Below, piece by piece: positions 42,506 to 51,008 of a DNA stretch of 64,000 bases. The position numbers and the translations under genes are program-made. The stretch's first letter is position 1. Each line of letters opens with the position of its first letter. The notes under the pieces were generated by a model, which searched no databases, was not told the DNA's origin, and worked only from the letters and a program-made list of their open reading frames with translations. Source of the stretch: Caballeronia megalochromosomata (GTDB taxonomy: Bacteria > Pseudomonadota > Gammaproteobacteria > Burkholderiales > Burkholderiaceae); the NCBI GenBank assembly GCA_001580565.1, contig LRBF01000078.1:1-64000 (forward strand), read 5' to 3'.

Positions 42506-43363
42506 ATGAAGCCACTACGAAATACCAACTCCGTCCCGGGGGAGTGGTACATCGACACGGCGTGCATCAATTGCGGTGCATCGCGTCACGTCGCACCTGG
42601 ACTGATTGCCGAACGAAACGACAAGAGCGTCTTCGTTCGCCAGCCCGACACGCCGGACGAGCAGCTTGCTGCCTGGCGTGCGGTTCTCGTATGTCCTACG
42701 GCATCGGTACGCAGCGAGACGAAGCAGCCTCGTCCGAGCGCCGTGATCTTTCCGCAGCAGATCACATCGGGTGTGTGGCGCTGCGGGTTCAACGCTCGGT
42801 CCTCGTTTGGCGCGCATTCTTATTTTGCCGCGCGGCCGGACGGCAATCTGCTGATCGACTCACCGCGGTATGCGGCGGAACTGGTGAAATGGTTTGACGC
42901 TTCCGGTGGTATTGCACACATCCTTTTGTCGCATCGTGACGACGTCGCAGACGCGGACAAATACGCGCGCCAGTTCGGTGCTCGTGTCTGGATCCACCGC
43001 GAGGACAGCTTGGCAGCCCCGTACGCTACGGAGCTGCTCGACGATGGATCAGCAACGAGCATCGCGGCCGGCGTGCGCGCAATCCCGATGCCCGGGCACA
43101 CTCGGGGAAGCGTCGTGTACCTGCTCGAAGATCACGTGCTCTTCTCCGGTGATTCACTTGCCTGGAGCCCACGCGAGCAGGACCTCGTCGCGTTCAAGGA
43201 CGCGTGCTGGTATTCATGGACCGAACTCACTAAATCGCTCGGCAAGCTTGCCGCGTCTCGTTTCGAATGGCTGCTTCCTGGTCATGGCTGGCTCGCGCAC
43301 TTGCCGGCCAACGAAATGAATGCTCGCTTGCTCGCGTTGGTGGCTCGTATGGGAAATGGTTGA
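42506..43363 (+). CDS. Ferredoxin-like domain fused to a metallo-beta-lactamase-fold hydrolase
   Basis: 285 residues. The N-terminal 70 residues carry C20 and C23 (ACINCG) and C63 (VLVCP), a small Fe-S ferredoxin-like arrangement with only three of the expected cysteines. The rest is an MBL fold: LLSHRDDVADA where HxHxDH would stand (only the first histidine and the DD are kept), IPMPGHTRGSVVYL, LFSGDSLAW and LLPGHGW. With two histidines of the first motif replaced, binuclear zinc is doubtful. Ribosome site weak, so the exact start is uncertain. Function unknown; a redox-linked hydrolase or sensor is possible. Confidence 0.75.
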   Translation: MKPLRNTNSVPGEWYIDTACINCGASRHVAPGLIAERNDKSVFVRQPDTPDEQLAAWRAVLVCPTASVRSETKQPRPSAVIFPQQITSGVWRCGFNARSSFGAHSYFAARPDGNLLIDSPRYAAELVKWFDASGGIAHILLSHRDDVADADKYARQFGARVWIHREDSLAAPYATELLDDGSATSIAAGVRAIPMPGHTRGSVVYLLEDHVLFSGDSLAWSPREQDLVAFKDACWYSWTELTKSLGKLAASRFEWLLPGHGWLAHLPANEMNARLLALVARMGNG

Positions 43364-43714
43364 AGTCGCAGAAATAAGCCTTTCCGGCATGAAGTGCCTC
43401 GAATCCGTCAGCTTCTAGCTCTGCAGTTAGCTGACAAGTTTCGGCCATTCCCGGCCGTTCGCCTGAACGTTCGCATTGTCACCCTAACGGCCGTTCCACA
43501 TCCTCTAGCAGACCTTTCCTAGTCGTCGCGCCCTTCGGCTGACCCTGCCGGCCATGTTCCCCGAGACGCTTGAGCAGCGATCAGCGCCCATTGCGCTCCC
43601 ACAGCAACAGCTTGAGGTGGCTACGCCTATCGTGATGAAGCCGTAGTCCGCGCGCACAAACAGATCAAGCTGCATCGATTGCTTCGGCCGACCTATTGAC
43701 CCCTAAGCGCCGCA
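43364..43714. other. Intergenic region of 351 bp between convergent genes
   Basis: No gene recognised. It contains a 10-bp palindrome AACGGCCGTT near 43485 and separates the MBL-fold gene from the minus-strand peptidase operon. Confidence 0.5.
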
Positions 43715-45319
43715 TCACCAGCCAATCGACGCGCCGTCGCTGCGCGGATCGTGTCCGCCTTCGAAACATCCGTTCGGATAACGGATGATCGCGCCCGCGT
43801 GGCCCATCGTTTCGTCGTAGGGCAGCAACACATCGACTTCGTGGCGCAGGCTTCGGAGCGCCGCAACGGTCTCATCGCCGAAGCGCGCTTCGAGCTTGAG
43901 CGAATCGCTCGCCTGTCCCCACGTGCGGCCGAGCAGCCAGCGTGGTGCATCGATGGCCGTCTGCGGATTCCATCCGTAACGCGCGATGCGCGTGAACACC
44001 GCGCTCTGCGATTGCGGCTGGCCGTCGCCGCCCATGTTGCCGTAGACCATCACGCGTCCGTCGGCGAGACGCGCCAGCGCGGGATTCAGCGTGTGGAACG
44101 GCCGCCGTCCCGGCATCAGCGGATTGCGCGAGGCTGCGTCGAGCGAAAAGCCGCAGCCGCGGTTCTGCCAGTTCACGCCCGACGAAGGCAGCACGATCCC
44201 GCAGCCGAACTCGTGATAGATGCTCTGGATGAAGCTCACGGCAACGCCATTGCCGTCGATGACGCCGAGCCATACCGTGTCGGCGGGGCCGAGGCCGTTG
44301 CCCCACGGCGCGGCGCGATCCATCGAGATTTGTGCGGCGAGCTCGTCGAGACGTTCGGGCGCGAGCAGCGCCTGCGGATCGACGTCTATGTGATCGGGAT
44401 CGGTGACGTGCGCATCGCGGATCGCGAACGCGAGCTTCGTCGCCTCGACGCACGCGTGAACATACTCCGGGCCGAGCGGATCCATGTCGTCGCGTAGAAC
44501 ACGGTCCAGCAATCCGACGATGATGAGCGAAACGACGCCCTGCGTCGGCGGCGGCATGTTGTACACCGTGCCGAGCGAATGCGCGAGGGCGAGCGGCGTC
44601 ACGATCCGCGCCCGGTGGCGTTCCAGATCGCCGGCGGCGAGCGGGCTTCCCAGCGCGCTCAGTTCCGCCGCCATGGTGCGCGCGAGATCGCCGCGATAGA
44701 AATCGTCGAGCCCGTTGCGCACGAGTTGCGCGAGCGTCGCGGCCATGCGCGGCTGCGTGAAGCGATCGCCGGCCTGCAAGGGCGAGGGCATGAAGGTGTC
44801 CGCGAAACCGGGCACGCTTTCGAGTTCGACACGCTTGGCGGCGATGCAGCGCGCCTGACTGTCCGTGACGGGCACGCCGTGCGTCGCATAGTCGATCGCA
44901 TCGTCGAGCAGGCGCGACAGCGGCAGGCGTCCGCCGAGCGTCGTGCGCGACCACTCGAACGCCGCATGCCAGCCCGATACCGTGCCCGCGACTGTATTCG
45001 CGGCAAGCGGCCCGCGATGCGGAATGCGATCGAGCCCGAGCGCGCGATACCGCTCGATCGTCGCGGCCGACGCAGCCGCGCCGCACGCCTCGATGCCGAC
45101 GGGTTCGGCGCCCGGCCGCGAGATCAGCCAGAAGCCGTCGCCGCCGATGCCGTTCATGTGCGGATAGACGACCGCGATGGTCGCGGCGGCGGCGATCATC
45201 GCTTCGACGGCGTTGCCGCCCTCGCGCAGCACGGCGAGCGCGCTCTGCGACGCGAGCGAGTGCGGCGCGACCGCCATGCCGCGTGTGCTGCGCGACGGGT
45301 TGAAGGTCTCGATGGTCAT
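43715..45319 (-). CDS. Gamma-glutamyltransferase-like Ntn-hydrolase
   Basis: 534 residues, the length of the GGT precursor. The probable autocleavage site is at DTVW in GPADTVWLGVIDGNGVAVSFIQ, whose threonine would become the N-terminal nucleophile of the small subunit; upstream, NAVEAMIAAAATIAVVYPHMNGIGGDGF is the typical GGT start. No signal peptide precedes it, so it should act in the cytoplasm. ATG at 45319 is preferred to an upstream GTG at 45391 that overlaps the LysR gene. It is the last gene of the operon M20, MHS carrier, LysR, GGT, so it probably hydrolyses a gamma-glutamyl or related amide imported by the carrier. Confidence 0.88.
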   Translation of the reverse strand: MTIETFNPSRSTRGMAVAPHSLASQSALAVLREGGNAVEAMIAAAATIAVVYPHMNGIGGDGFWLISRPGAEPVGIEACGAAASAATIERYRALGLDRIPHRGPLAANTVAGTVSGWHAAFEWSRTTLGGRLPLSRLLDDAIDYATHGVPVTDSQARCIAAKRVELESVPGFADTFMPSPLQAGDRFTQPRMAATLAQLVRNGLDDFYRGDLARTMAAELSALGSPLAAGDLERHRARIVTPLALAHSLGTVYNMPPPTQGVVSLIIVGLLDRVLRDDMDPLGPEYVHACVEATKLAFAIRDAHVTDPDHIDVDPQALLAPERLDELAAQISMDRAAPWGNGLGPADTVWLGVIDGNGVAVSFIQSIYHEFGCGIVLPSSGVNWQNRGCGFSLDAASRNPLMPGRRPFHTLNPALARLADGRVMVYGNMGGDGQPQSQSAVFTRIARYGWNPQTAIDAPRWLLGRTWGQASDSLKLEARFGDETVAALRSLRHEVDVLLPYDETMGHAGAIIRYPNGCFEGGHDPRSDGASIGW

Positions 45320-45339
45320 GGCTCGGGTGTCGGGAAAGT

Positions 45340-46248
45340 TCAGGGTTGAACGGCGCGCGGCTTCATCTGCGCGCGCATGATTTTCTTGCACATCTGCACG
45401 AACTGATCGACGAGCGCGGAACGCTCGCCGCTGATCGCGAGACTCGCGACGACCGGAATCGCGATCTCCGGCGCGAGCGGCGCGACGTTCAGGCCGAAGG
45501 CGCGCGCGGAAAGCGCCGAGAATTCATCGACGATCGTGACGAGCCGCGAGCGCGCGGCAAGCGCGATGAGCGAGTGATACGACTGCGCCGTGAGGGTCGT
45601 GCGCACGTCGAGCGCGTGCTCCTCGAAGCGCTTGTTGAGCAGGCGGCCAACCGGATCGTCGGGGTCGGGCCCGAGGATCTCGCGCCCGTCGAAGGCGGCG
45701 AGCTCGATTGGCGCGGCGTCGTCGAGCACGTCGGGATGACCCACGCACACGAGCCGGCTCGAAGCCAGCTCGATCTCGCGGATCGCCGGATGCGCGACGC
45801 TGTGATAGAGCACGCCGACATCGGCGTCCATCAGCGCGATGTTCGCGACCGCGGTCGCCGAGTAGTCCGAGCGCACGGAGAGCTTCACGTTCGGATGCAT
45901 CGCGGCGAACGCGAGCGCCGCATCGGCGACGACGGTCTGTGCAAGCGCCGGTGCGGCCAGCACGCGAATCGACGATTCGTCGGTGCCGCCGCGCAAGTTG
46001 TCGGCGAGCCGCTGCACCGCGTGCAACTGCTCGTCGAGCTTCATGATCTCGGGAAAGAGGCGCTGCGCCTCGCGCGTCGGAACCAGCTTGCCGCGCGTGC
46101 GCTCGAACAGCGGATAGCCGAGCTGGCGCTCCGCGCTCTGCAGGATCTGCGTGACCGCCGGCTGCGTGAGCGACAGCAGCGTGGCGGCGGCCTTCAGCGT
46201 GCCCGTGACGCGGATCGCGTTGACTACCTCTATGTGCCTCAGTCTCAT
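45340..46248 (-). CDS. LysR-family regulator
   Basis: 302 residues: N-terminal helix-turn-helix MRLRHIEVVNAIRVTGTLKAAATLLSLTQPAVTQ followed by an effector domain ending in a basic tail. Lies within the peptidase operon, 20 bp before the GGT-like start and 70 bp after the MHS carrier, and so is co-transcribed with its probable targets. Not closely similar to the twin LysR proteins of the aromatic island. Confidence 0.9.
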   Translation of the reverse strand: MRLRHIEVVNAIRVTGTLKAAATLLSLTQPAVTQILQSAERQLGYPLFERTRGKLVPTREAQRLFPEIMKLDEQLHAVQRLADNLRGGTDESSIRVLAAPALAQTVVADAALAFAAMHPNVKLSVRSDYSATAVANIALMDADVGVLYHSVAHPAIREIELASSRLVCVGHPDVLDDAAPIELAAFDGREILGPDPDDPVGRLLNKRFEEHALDVRTTLTAQSYHSLIALAARSRLVTIVDEFSALSARAFGLNVAPLAPEIAIPVVASLAISGERSALVDQFVQMCKKIMRAQMKPRAVQP

Positions 46249-46318
46249 CGAATGTTGTTTCCGGTCGGGGTCGGCCAGGCCGGGCGAGCGGGCCCGCGCG
46301 GCAAGACCGGCGCGATGC

Positions 46319-47629
46319 TCACGCGTTGTTCAGCGCGTTCTCCTCGATGCGCGCGGGCTGATAGCGCAACCTGAACCAGAGGATACAGGTAAGCGCGACC
46401 ACGGCGGTGACCATCACGTACCACGCGGGCACGAACTTGCTGCCGGTCTCGTTGGCGATCCATGTGCAGATCATCAGCGAGAGGCCGCCGAACACCGCGA
46501 AGGTCAGGTTATGTACGATCGCGATGCAGGTCGTGCGCGTGCCGTGCGGAAACAGCTCCGCGACGAACGCGGGCATCGCGCCCTGGAACACCATCACGCA
46601 GGCGGTGAGGCCGGTGATGCAGAGCACGTATACGCCGACCGTGGGCTGCGCGACCATCAGGTGGAACGCCGGCATCGTGAGCGCGACCGTCAGCAACGTG
46701 CCCGCCGTGATGAGCGCGAGCCGTCCCACGCGGTCCGACAGCGCGCCAAACACGGGCGGCAGGAAGATCTGCGCGACGGAGTAGCCGATCGCGCCGAGCA
46801 TCGAATCGGCAGGGGAGAGGCCGAGCACCTTCTGCGCATAGAGCGGAATGAAGACGCCCAGCAGATAGTTCGTCGACGCGGCGAGCGAGTACAGGCCGAT
46901 CGCTGCCGCGATACGCGCTTTGGCGGTCGCGAGCGTCTCGCGCAGCGGACTGTGTTCGTGCCGGCTCGCCTCGAACTCCGGCGTTTCGTCGACGCCGCGG
47001 CGAATCCAGTAGCCGAACGGCACGATCGCGAGGCCGATGATGAACGGCACGCGCCATCCCCACGAGAGCAGCGTTTCGGGCGTCATCAGGCGCGTCGTGC
47101 CGAGGCCGACGATGCTCGCGAGGCCCGTCGCGAGCCCGATGCCGACCACCTGATAGCTCGCGAAATAGCCCTTCATGCCGCGCGGCGCATGCTCGGTGAC
47201 GAACGAGACCGTCGAGCCGAACTCGCCGCCCGCCGAGAAGCCTTGCATGATCTTGCCGAGCACGAGGATCAGCGTGCCGCCGGCGCCGAGCATCGCATAG
47301 GAAGGCGCGCAGGCGATGACGAGCGTGCCGAGCGCCATGAGCCAGATGGTCAGCATCATCGCGGACTTGCGGCCGTGCCGGTCGGCGTATCCGCCGATCA
47401 CGACCGCGCCGAGCGGCCGGATGAAGTAGCTGATGCCGAAGGTCGCGGCGGTGGCGAGCATCGACGTGTAGGCGTCGCCCGTCGGGAAGAACGCCTTCGC
47501 GAGGATGGCGGCGAGAAAGCCGTAGATGAAGAGATCGTAGAACTCGAGCATGTTGCCGACGAGCGCGGAGGCCAGAATGCGCCGGAACTTGCCGCGCTGC
47601 TCGCGGTTGAGAGTCAGGTCGTGTGACAT
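46319..47629 (-). CDS. MHS-family MFS transporter
   Basis: 436 residues, complete. The helix-1 mark NMLEFYDLFIYGF, the GGYADRHGRKSAMM loop and the GEFGSTVSFVTEHAPRGMKGYFASYQ segment are those of the metabolite:H+ symporters (ProP/KgtP/citrate type). It belongs to the M20/MHS/LysR/GGT operon and should import the compound that the two hydrolases break down. A long antisense frame covers the same bases but is a shadow of this gene's GC-rich codons. Confidence 0.92.
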   Translation of the reverse strand: MSHDLTLNREQRGKFRRILASALVGNMLEFYDLFIYGFLAAILAKAFFPTGDAYTSMLATAATFGISYFIRPLGAVVIGGYADRHGRKSAMMLTIWLMALGTLVIACAPSYAMLGAGGTLILVLGKIMQGFSAGGEFGSTVSFVTEHAPRGMKGYFASYQVVGIGLATGLASIVGLGTTRLMTPETLLSWGWRVPFIIGLAIVPFGYWIRRGVDETPEFEASRHEHSPLRETLATAKARIAAAIGLYSLAASTNYLLGVFIPLYAQKVLGLSPADSMLGAIGYSVAQIFLPPVFGALSDRVGRLALITAGTLLTVALTMPAFHLMVAQPTVGVYVLCITGLTACVMVFQGAMPAFVAELFPHGTRTTCIAIVHNLTFAVFGGLSLMICTWIANETGSKFVPAWYVMVTAVVALTCILWFRLRYQPARIEENALNNA

Positions 47630-47699
47630 GGCGTTTTCCTTGGTCGATGCGACGTGTGGAAGCTGACGCGATACGCGATACGAAAGCCGGACGGGCCGG

Positions 47700-48980
47700 T
47701 CAGATGCCGTGCAGGTAGTCGAAGGCGGTGAGGGCGTAGATCTCGCCGAGCGCGCACAGCTCGTCTATGTGGATGTGCTCGTCGAACGAGCCCATGTTGT
47801 GCGCGGTGAGTCCGCAGACCACGGTAGGCACGCCGTGCATGCGGTAGTGCCGTGCGTCCGATGCGCCCACGCGCATATTGACGACCGGCTCGATACCGAG
47901 CCGCGCCGAGCAATTGCGGCGCACGCGCTGCACGATCTCGTGATCGGGCGAGGTCCAGTTCGGCTCGTAGCGCCGCGTGATCTCGACGCTGACGCCTTCG
48001 TGCCGCGCGACGATCGCGTTGATGCGCGCCTCGATCTGCGCGACGCTCACGCCGACCGGCAGGCGGATGTCGGCGGTGGCGCATGCGTGATCCGCGACGA
48101 GATTCGATAAGCGGCCGCCCTGAACGGTGCCGAATGTGACCGTCACGCGCCGCAGCACGTCGCTTTCGCCGCGGCCGGACAGTTCCTCGGAAACGGGGCC
48201 TGCGTTTTCGATCGCGGCGAGCACGTCGGCGGGTGCATCGACGGGATGATCGCGGAGTGTCCTCAGGTCCTGGATGGCATCGAGCAGCCGCTCGATCGCG
48301 CTGATGCCGCGGTGAACGTGGGCCGCATGCGCCGACTTGCCGGACGCGTCCAGCCGCAGCCAGATCATGCCCTTCTCGCCGAAGCGCAGGACGGCGGGCG
48401 AGCCGGTGTCGGCGCTGATCATCGCGTCGCCGGAGGCTTCGGGCACGTGATTGAGCAGATAGCCCGCGCCCTCGGTGCCCATGCTTTCCTCGTCGCCGAC
48501 GAAGGTCGCGACGACTTCCCCTGGCAGCGTGTCGCGCAGTGAGGCGAGGTGGCGCAGCGCGAACACGATCGCCGCGATGCCGCCTTTCATGTCGGAGACG
48601 CCCAGGCCGTAGAGCTTGCCGTCGCGGGCCTCGCCGTTCGGGTCGGCGCTCCAGCGATCCGCGTCGACGAGCGGGAAGGTGTCGAGATGGCCGTTGTAGA
48701 CGAGCCGCCGTCCGGGCCGCATGCCGCGCACCCGCACGACGAGGTTCATCACGTGCGGCAGGGTGCCGTATCGCGTGATCTCGACGCCGCTGCCCGCCAG
48801 CATGGCCTCGATGCGCCGCGCGACGGCATGCGTGTCGCCGGGGGGATACGGGCTCGGCTCGGCGACCAGCGCGCGCGCCAGATCGACGACTTCCTGACTG
48901 CTTGCGGCGACAGCGCGCGCAAGGGCGCGCCGCCGGTCGGATACTTCGGCGCTGCGGGTGACGAGAACGTCGGCTTGCAT
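47700..48980 (-). CDS. M20-family metallopeptidase/deacylase (ArgE/DapE-like)
   Basis: 426 residues. The two-zinc site of the family is visible: GHLDTFPLV (first histidine and aspartate), GVSDMKGGIAA (bridging aspartate), GDEESMG (catalytic and ligand glutamates), and a C-terminal GSFDEHIHI histidine. The middle part is the lid/dimerisation domain. ATG at 48980 follows GGAGG. Family members hydrolyse N-acyl amino acids or dipeptide-like amides in the cytosol. As the first gene of the M20/MHS/LysR/GGT operon it likely starts or completes breakdown of an acylated or gamma-glutamylated amino compound. Confidence 0.9.
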   Translation of the reverse strand: MQADVLVTRSAEVSDRRRALARAVAASSQEVVDLARALVAEPSPYPPGDTHAVARRIEAMLAGSGVEITRYGTLPHVMNLVVRVRGMRPGRRLVYNGHLDTFPLVDADRWSADPNGEARDGKLYGLGVSDMKGGIAAIVFALRHLASLRDTLPGEVVATFVGDEESMGTEGAGYLLNHVPEASGDAMISADTGSPAVLRFGEKGMIWLRLDASGKSAHAAHVHRGISAIERLLDAIQDLRTLRDHPVDAPADVLAAIENAGPVSEELSGRGESDVLRRVTVTFGTVQGGRLSNLVADHACATADIRLPVGVSVAQIEARINAIVARHEGVSVEITRRYEPNWTSPDHEIVQRVRRNCSARLGIEPVVNMRVGASDARHYRMHGVPTVVCGLTAHNMGSFDEHIHIDELCALGEIYALTAFDYLHGI

Positions 48981-49684
48981 GGATGACCTCCGTGAATTCG
49001 CTGCGTTCCCAGCGCGCACAAGCGCGTGGGGCATGAATCCATGGTCGGCGGCCGATTTCTCCGCGTCGAATCAGACAAAAAGCAGGGGGTATAAGTAAAA
49101 CTTAACCGCCGTCTGGCGTGTGTCAATGCGCAACGTGCTGTCCAGCGCGCGCCGCAAGCCGCGGTTCAGCCGGAATGGCGGACAGGCGCCTGGCCCGGAA
49201 CCGTACCGCCCGGGAACATAAGCGACCATCTTCTGCACTTCTTGCTGGGCGCGACGCAAGTCATCAAGGAGTCTCGCTGTCTGCCACGATGCGCACGTTC
49301 TCCGAGACGGTGCTGATTGAACTGAAAGAGCAAAGCGGTTGCGTGATCGAGCAAGACTTGCGCTGCGAGAATGCACGGAGTTTCCGATAACCGCGAAGTC
49401 GCGATGTCCGAAGATCATCGCAAAGCGTAGGTTGGTTTCGAGCAACTCGATCAACGGAAAAGGTCGTCATGACTCGTTCGCCGTTGCTGCCACCGCAGGT
49501 GGCCCAAAACAGACTGACCGTCACAATCCCGGCGAGATGCCGCGCATGCTGGTTGTCTGCGAGAATACCCGTTGTGAACGATCGCGACGAAGCTGGGTCC
49601 GTATATTAACGACATACGGGTGTAAAAGCGTAAAAGGAAAAGACGTTGTGGCAGCAGACGGGTCGATCACCTGCAGCGTCTTCG
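48981..49684. other. Intergenic region of about 700 bp between regions 5 and 6
   Basis: Frames here overlap each other in several phases and none shows a family pattern. The lower GC of the following genes begins at about 49400. No repeat, terminator or tRNA was recognised. Confidence 0.5.
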
Positions 49685-50758
49685 CTAGTCTGAGCTCTGC
49701 TTTGATTCGCGATCTACTGAGGAAGTCGATTCGCCCATTCGAAAGGTGACGGGCAATTGAATGGAAGGCTCGGAAAATGCTCCCACTTCGAGTCTTGTCA
49801 GGATTACCTCGGCGCACTTCCCACCGATTTCGCTAGCGCTGGAACTGACGGTCGTCAGGAGGGGAGTAGCATAATTCCGGAACGAGAAGTCATTGTAGCC
49901 AGTCACTTGAACCTGCTGTGGAACCCGGATACCACGCCTTTTGGTCACTCGTAAAGCAGCTATCGCGATTTGATCGTTCGCCCCCATGATTGCGTCCGGA
50001 AGCGGCGCTTTATCAAGCGCGCGCTCAATGGCAGTCATTGCGTCTTCGAAGTCTTCCTCGTTGCATTCCACGCGCGAAAGGAGCGCATGTTCTGTTAGCG
50101 CCGCTTCGATCCCTGCTTGTCGGCGTTCGATCGCAGGCCACTTGCGCGCGGGGGAAACGAACAGAAGATTGCGTGCACCGCGATCAATCAGGTGACGCGT
50201 CAACATAGAGCCTCCACCAAAATCGTCTTGAGTGATCGAACACGCATCATTGATGTTCTCGGGCACATGGTCTTGGACGATGACGGTCGGTAGATTAACG
50301 TCACTCAGCATCTGGTACGCACGCTCGCGGACCTCTTTCGGACCCGAGCAAATCACCACGAACGCGTCCACTCCGATGGGGCGACGTAGGAGCTTCTCTA
50401 GATCGCCGACCGTTCGGCAGCCGGTGACGGTCAGCCCGTAGCCCGGATCGACTAACGCATTGCTCAAACCGCTAGCAATTTGGGTGGTGAATGGGTCCGC
50501 CAGAAAGCTTGGGTCGGTATCGACGATGATGAGTCCGATTGCGAACTCGCGATTGAATCTCAAGCTCAGCCCGCGGCGCTGCGGCTGATATTTCAATGCC
50601 TTGATAGCCGCCTCGATTCGTGCGAGCGTTTCGGCTCCCACCTCGCTTGTCCGACCCGTGACAACATAGGAAACCGCTGCGGCGGAAACGCCGGCGACCT
50701 TCGCGACGTCGCGCAATGAAGCGCGGGCCGATGGCCTCTTCATGCGTTCGCGTGTCAT
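49685..50758 (-). CDS. LacI-family repressor of the sugar cluster
   Basis: 357 residues. The N-terminal helix-turn-helix and hinge read SLRDVAKVAGVSAAAVSYVVTG, followed by a periplasmic-binding-like sugar domain (FAIGLIIVDTDPSFLADPF, MGANDQIAIAALRVTKRRGIRVPQ). ATG at 50758 with AGGA upstream is chosen well inside a longer frame. It is divergent from the IlvD/Edd-type dehydratase. A CTTAAACGTTAAAG palindrome lies between the two starts and recurs at three more places in the cluster, making this protein the likely repressor, released by the sugar or a lactone or acid derived from it. Confidence 0.92.
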   Translation of the reverse strand: MTRERMKRPSARASLRDVAKVAGVSAAAVSYVVTGRTSEVGAETLARIEAAIKALKYQPQRRGLSLRFNREFAIGLIIVDTDPSFLADPFTTQIASGLSNALVDPGYGLTVTGCRTVGDLEKLLRRPIGVDAFVVICSGPKEVRERAYQMLSDVNLPTVIVQDHVPENINDACSITQDDFGGGSMLTRHLIDRGARNLLFVSPARKWPAIERRQAGIEAALTEHALLSRVECNEEDFEDAMTAIERALDKAPLPDAIMGANDQIAIAALRVTKRRGIRVPQQVQVTGYNDFSFRNYATPLLTTVSSSASEIGGKCAEVILTRLEVGAFSEPSIQLPVTFRMGESTSSVDRESKQSSD

Positions 50759-50849
50759 GACTTCATCCTCGGTTCCTCGTCGAAGAAGACATCTATCCCG
50801 GCTTTGCGTCGAGACTTGGCAGCGGCAGTTCGCCAACTTCAGCAAAAGG

Positions 50850-50889
50850 TTGCAAACCTGACGCGTACAGTATAACTTAAACGTTAAAG
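50850..50889 (+). promoter_or_regulatory. Promoter and LacI operator before the sugar-acid dehydratase
   Basis: TTGCAA (50850-50855) and TATAAC (50871-50876) are 15 bp apart and point to the dehydratase gene. The palindromic operator CTTAAACGTTAAAG (50876-50889) begins at the last base of the -10 box, a position that would block transcription. It also lies 118 bp from the divergent lacI-type start, so it may autoregulate that gene. Confidence 0.8.
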
Positions 50890-51008
50890 CAGTGCAGCGG
50901 TTTTGCAAGCATTTCGCAGGCATTGGCAGCGGCGTGCGATCGACTCCGTGCGTTCGACGTGGGGGAGGCGCCGCATATGCCATGAACCATCCACATTAGG
51001 AGGACGCA

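Noticed and set aside
42241-42897. 218-codon plus-strand frame
   Set aside because: Overlaps the MBL-fold gene out of phase and has no recognisable domain.
43715-45391. GTG start at 45391 for the GGT-like gene
   Set aside because: Would overlap the LysR gene by about 50 bases and adds residues with no family match.
46151-47626. 491-codon plus-strand frame
   Set aside because: Exact shadow of the MHS transporter gene, whose motifs on the minus strand are unmistakable; the product is a low-complexity Arg/Glu/His chain.
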